A DNA stretch of 8,836 nt from contig CAIXMC010000072.1 of the NCBI GenBank assembly GCA_903920405.1, positions 1 to 8,836 on the forward strand, given 5' to 3'. The notes beneath the pieces are model-generated. The model worked only from the letters and a program-made list of their open reading frames with translations, was not told the origin of the DNA and did no database searches. Source of the stretch: an uncultured beta proteobacterium (GTDB lineage: Bacteria; Pseudomonadota; Gammaproteobacteria; Burkholderiales; Burkholderiaceae_C). Positions 6,227 through 8,836 of the stretch are shown here, piece by piece; positions within the stretch are counted from its first letter, which is position 1; every line of letters begins with the position of its first letter. The position numbers and the translations under genes are program-made.

Positions 6227-8028
6227 GCATCGAATCACACATGCACGCTGTTCAAATACGCAGCACACTTTCTGCTGATCGCTATGGAACGAAGGCTTCA
6301 GCCAAGACAGATGCCACGCTTTTAAGCACCCCTGGCGATTTTTCGGCATTGATGAATAGTTTTTCTGAAAACACTTCCGCTATTGAAACCGTAGTACCCA
6401 AGAGTACGATTCAAACGGATGTGCCATTGCCCTTGAGGACATCAAATCCCATCTACACCCCTCTTTCAAAGCTGGGAAAAGGCAGTGAAACATCTCAGAA
6501 TGAAGGTGACTTGCTCCCCACTTTGAAAACAGGGGGGAGGGGGGGATTTGCGGCCTATGCGCAGACACATCAGTTAGAACCGAACCCTGTATCTAATAAC
6601 GGTGTGGATATTTCTGATTCAACCGATGTGTCAGTGAAGGCAGATGCCCTGCCTGCAAGTGCCGTTAGCGATTTTTCGGTGCTGACGAATTTGCCGCCAG
6701 AAGACACATCCGTCATTGACACAGCCTTACCCGATGACACCGTGGGTATCACTCATGCAACCGATGTGTCCGTTCAAATGGGTACTGCCACGGTCTTAAC
6801 GGTCTTATCCGCACCTGAAAATCGGTTCAAGCCTGTGGCAATGTCTCATGCAATTGCTGAGACAGCCGAGTCCAGTCACAAAAGCCTTCCAACCCACACG
6901 ATCCCATCCGATAACCTCGCGGGGATGGCCAGCGGAATGCTTTCTGTGGGTGATAGCGCCATGCCGCCCAATAAGCACACACCTGCCACACAGAGCGGTG
7001 TCAGTTTTGAGCAAACTCTGCATGACACCAGAAAGTCAGATGTTGCGAGTGCCGGTAGCGATTTTTCGGTGCTGACGAATTTGCCGCCAGAGGACACATC
7101 CGTCATTGACACAGCCTTACCCGATGACACTCTAGGTGTAGGCATCACCAATGCAACCAATGCATCCGTTCAAATGGGTACTGCCACGGTCTTATTTGCA
7201 CCTGAAAATCGGTTCAAGCCTGTGGCAATGTCTCATGCAACTGCTGAGACAGCCGAGTCCAGTCCCCCAAGCCTTCCAACCCACACGATCCCATCCGATA
7301 ACCTCGCGGGGATGGCCAGTGGAATGCTTTCTGTGGGTGATAGCGCCATGTCACCCAATAAGCACACACCTGCCACACAAAGCGGTGTCAGTTTTGCACA
7401 ATCTCTGCATGACACCAGAAAGTCAGATGTGAAGACGTGGTCCCTGCCGCTGGCAGATACTTTTGTGCAGACAGCGGGAATGCCAGAGGTGTTAGCAGGC
7501 ATGGGGGATCGTTTGGCCTTTAAATCTTCGTCCAAAACCGAGACTGGTCTTGAAGGGGCATTTGTATCTTATTTTGGCCTAACCGATTCATTGAATATTG
7601 ACCAGCAAGTGACCGCCACTTTGGCTACTGTGCCTGATACGGCAGTGGCAGAAACTGTGACGTATTGGGCGACACAAGGTGTGCAAAGCGCAGAATTAAA
7701 GCTCGACGGCTTTGGTGATAAGCCTGTTGAAGTCAGTATTTCCATGCAGGGCGATCAAGCTCAAATTGCGTTTCGCAGTGATCAGCCCGAAGTGCGCCTG
7801 GCGCTTGAAAACGCAACCACGCAACTGCGTGATCTGTTGGCCGATCAAGGCTTGCAATTGGCAGGTGTGTCAATAGGAGGCTCTGGACGCGACAGCGCTC
7901 ACACCCATACACCACGGCAACGCACAGATGGAAAAAAAGCAGTTTTTGTCAAGACGGTGGCAACGCCAGTCGCTGCCCCTGGCATGAGGCATGTGTCGGT
8001 AGGTCGATCGCTGGACGTTTTTGCGTGA
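6223..8028 (+). CDS. fliK: Flagellar hook-length control protein FliK, with internal duplication
   Basis: FliK is an exported ruler that sets hook length and, on contact with FlhB, switches export from rod/hook to filament substrates. The product is 601 aa, well above the roughly 400 aa of the Salmonella protein. The conserved C-terminal switch domain is at about 485-560: PVEVSISMQGDQAQIAF, then LRDLLADQGLQLAGVSI. The N-terminal ruler is low-complexity and rich in Thr, Ser, Pro and Ala. It contains two near-identical copies of about 130 residues (145-274 and 275-403), a third diverged partial unit (about 38-67), and an insert from a palindromic DNA element (74-109). The start shares ATGA with fliJ and is preceded by GAGGAAA. 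The frame is intact through all repeats. The identity comes from the C-terminal domain and position. Confidence 0.93.
   Translation: MSIESHMHAVQIRSTLSADRYGTKASAKTDATLLSTPGDFSALMNSFSENTSAIETVVPKSTIQTDVPLPLRTSNPIYTPLSKLGKGSETSQNEGDLLPTLKTGGRGGFAAYAQTHQLEPNPVSNNGVDISDSTDVSVKADALPASAVSDFSVLTNLPPEDTSVIDTALPDDTVGITHATDVSVQMGTATVLTVLSAPENRFKPVAMSHAIAETAESSHKSLPTHTIPSDNLAGMASGMLSVGDSAMPPNKHTPATQSGVSFEQTLHDTRKSDVASAGSDFSVLTNLPPEDTSVIDTALPDDTLGVGITNATNASVQMGTATVLFAPENRFKPVAMSHATAETAESSPPSLPTHTIPSDNLAGMASGMLSVGDSAMSPNKHTPATQSGVSFAQSLHDTRKSDVKTWSLPLADTFVQTAGMPEVLAGMGDRLAFKSSSKTETGLEGAFVSYFGLTDSLNIDQQVTATLATVPDTAVAETVTYWATQGVQSAELKLDGFGDKPVEVSISMQGDQAQIAFRSDQPEVRLALENATTQLRDLLADQGLQLAGVSIGGSGRDSAHTHTPRQRTDGKKAVFVKTVATPVAAPGMRHVSVGRSLDVFA
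6334..6423 (+). repeat. Diverged partial copy of the fliK repeat unit
   Basis: The DNA ggcgatttttcgg and the peptide GDFSALMNSFSENTSAIET resemble the opening of both full copies (SDFSVLTNLPPEDTSVIDT). A Thr-Asp-Val triplet follows at about the equivalent distance. It looks like an older copy cut off by the palindromic insert that follows. Confidence 0.6.
6444..6549. repeat. Imperfect palindromic insert inside fliK, with G6 and G7 tracts
   Basis: Ends aaatccc (6444-6450) and gggattt (6543-6549) are inverted. Inward, tttcaaag (6464-6471) faces ctttgaaa (6521-6528), with C-rich and G-rich stretches also facing each other. The encoded peptide (residues 74-109) is unlike the rest of FliK: TPLSKLGKG on one side, LLPTLKTGGRGGF on the other. 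This is what an in-frame palindromic repeat read through as protein looks like. The right arm holds G6 (6532-6537) and G7 (6539-6545). Confidence 0.6.
6655..7043 (+). repeat. fliK tandem repeat, copy 1
   Basis: Unit of 389 bp, directly followed by copy 2 at an offset of 390 bp. The copies are roughly 93% identical in aligned positions by eye. Their two length differences (6 bp gained and 9 bp lost in copy 2) keep the frame. Many of the base changes alter amino acids. Confidence 0.95.
7045..7430 (+). repeat. fliK tandem repeat, copy 2
   Basis: Second unit, 386 bp, ending at the shared gacaccagaaagtcagatgt. It carries GVGIT where copy 1 has GIT, and lacks three codons of the TVLTVLSAP stretch. 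The unique C-terminal part of FliK begins right after it. Confidence 0.95.
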
Positions 8029-8082
8029 CGTTAGACTTGGGATCGTTTCACATCAGAATTGAATTTTTGCAAAGGATAAATC

Positions 8083-8679
8083 GTGGCTACCAAACATGCA
8101 GATGCAGGCGCAAATGCCACTACTCCACCGGTCAAAAGTAATAAAAAGCTGTTTCTTATCATTGGGTTGGTTGTTGTATTGGTTTTAGGTGGTGGTGTTG
8201 CATTTTTGATGTTGAACAAGAAACATACAGACGATGGTTCATCAGAAGCCCCTGCTGCTCACTCTAACCCTGTGGTAAAAAAGGTAGTCGATCACAGCGT
8301 TCCCAAAGCACCGCCTGTCTATCTACCGCTTGATAATATGGTGGTGAACCTCGCAGACGAAGGCGGCGAGAAAGTGGCTCAGGTGGGAATCATTTTTGAG
8401 TTGTCCGATGCTAAATCTGCTGAGTCGGTCAAGGCGTATTTGCCCACCATTCGCAGCGGTGTTTTGATTTTGCTATCGCAAAAGACATCAGAGGAACTGC
8501 TGAGTGCGGATGGAAAGCAAAAATTGATTGACGCTATTTTGCGTGAAGCTTCTGTGCCCTTTGGAGGTGATGCCGAGGAACAAGAAGAAGAAACAGGTAC
8601 AAAAAAGAAAAAAAAGAGGCGACAAGTTGTCGAATATCCTGTCACAGGCGTTTTATTTTCCAGTCTTGTCATTCAATGA
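8083..8679 (+). CDS. fliL: Flagellar basal body-associated protein FliL
   Basis: FliL is a single-pass inner-membrane protein whose periplasmic domain rings the MotAB stator and supports torque and stator activity. The start is GTG (8083-8085), with AAGGA 6 bases upstream; no ATG is available in frame nearby. The product is 198 aa. In order: short cytoplasmic N-terminus with KK before one membrane segment (about 22-44), a linker rich in Pro/Ala (52-80), the FliL domain (about 78-160), an acidic-then-lysine stretch (164-180), and the typical end VTGVLFSSLVIQ. The acidic/lysine insert is encoded by A6-G-A8. It follows fliK after 54 bp, in which I see no convincing promoter, and precedes fliM by 18 bp. 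Confidence 0.94.
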   Translation: MATKHADAGANATTPPVKSNKKLFLIIGLVVVLVLGGGVAFLMLNKKHTDDGSSEAPAAHSNPVVKKVVDHSVPKAPPVYLPLDNMVVNLADEGGEKVAQVGIIFELSDAKSAESVKAYLPTIRSGVLILLSQKTSEELLSADGKQKLIDAILREASVPFGGDAEEQEEETGTKKKKKRRQVVEYPVTGVLFSSLVIQ

Positions 8680-8697
8680 ATTTTTCCGACACGTCAT

Positions 8698-8836
8698 ATG
8701 AGTGAGTCTTTCCTATCCCAGGAAGAAGTTGATGCCCTGCTGGAAGGTGTCACTGGTGAGAGTCAAAGGCTCACGGAAGAGGTGCATGACAGTAGTGAAG
8801 TTCGCCCCTACAACATTTCAAGCCAGGAACGCATCG
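8698..8836 (+). CDS. fliM: Flagellar motor switch protein FliM (N-terminal fragment, cut by window end)
   Basis: Only 46 codons are present. They contain the hallmark N-terminal CheY-phosphate-binding segment, FLSQEEVDALLEG (residues 5-17), followed by the acidic linker and VRPYNISSQERI, where the middle domain starts in FliM proteins. FliM is the C-ring protein that receives the chemotaxis signal and passes it to FliG. The ATG at 8698 has no strong Shine-Dalgarno before it and lies 18 bp after fliL, so translation may depend on coupling to fliL. The order fliL-fliM is the usual one. Confidence 0.95.
   Translation, partial: MSESFLSQEEVDALLEGVTGESQRLTEEVHDSSEVRPYNISSQERI

Noticed and set aside
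6655..7430. CRISPR array or other short spaced repeats
   Set aside because: The repeats are about 390 bp, directly adjoining, in frame inside fliK and without spacers.

Overview
The window is the front part of a flagellar basal-body and export operon. The + strand reads fliF, fliG, fliH, fliI, fliJ, fliK, fliL and the first 46 codons of fliM. fliE lies alone on the - strand, transcribed away from fliF. The FliF/G/H/I/J sequences, the divergent fliE, FliL with a lysine-rich segment before its C-terminus and intermediate GC suggest a betaproteobacterium, probably Burkholderiales (Comamonadaceae-like). That placement is inference from protein style, not from a marker gene.

Layout: 1-139 is a large imperfect palindrome. 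150-470 is fliE (-). 471-878 is a 408-bp divergent intergenic region with a second large palindrome (492-609) set between the two arms of a 28-bp inverted repeat (468-495 and 686-713). 879-8679 is fliF to fliL, tightly packed, with ATGA overlaps at fliG/fliH and fliJ/fliK and a 14-bp overlap at fliH/fliI. fliM starts at 8698 and runs off the window.

The genes work together. FliF forms the MS ring, with FliE as adaptor to the rod. FliG, and later FliM, form the switch/C ring. FliH, FliI and FliJ are the ATPase complex that feeds the type III export gate. FliK measures hook length and switches export specificity. FliL is the stator-associated membrane protein.

The core genes are intact and ordinary. 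The unusual material is (a) the repeat architecture around fliE, including an inverted repeat that contains the fliE start codon and recurs upstream of fliF, and (b) fliK, which has a recent in-frame tandem duplication of about 130 codons plus an in-frame palindromic insert with long G tracts. I see no new multi-gene system, RNA gene, CRISPR array or transposase gene.
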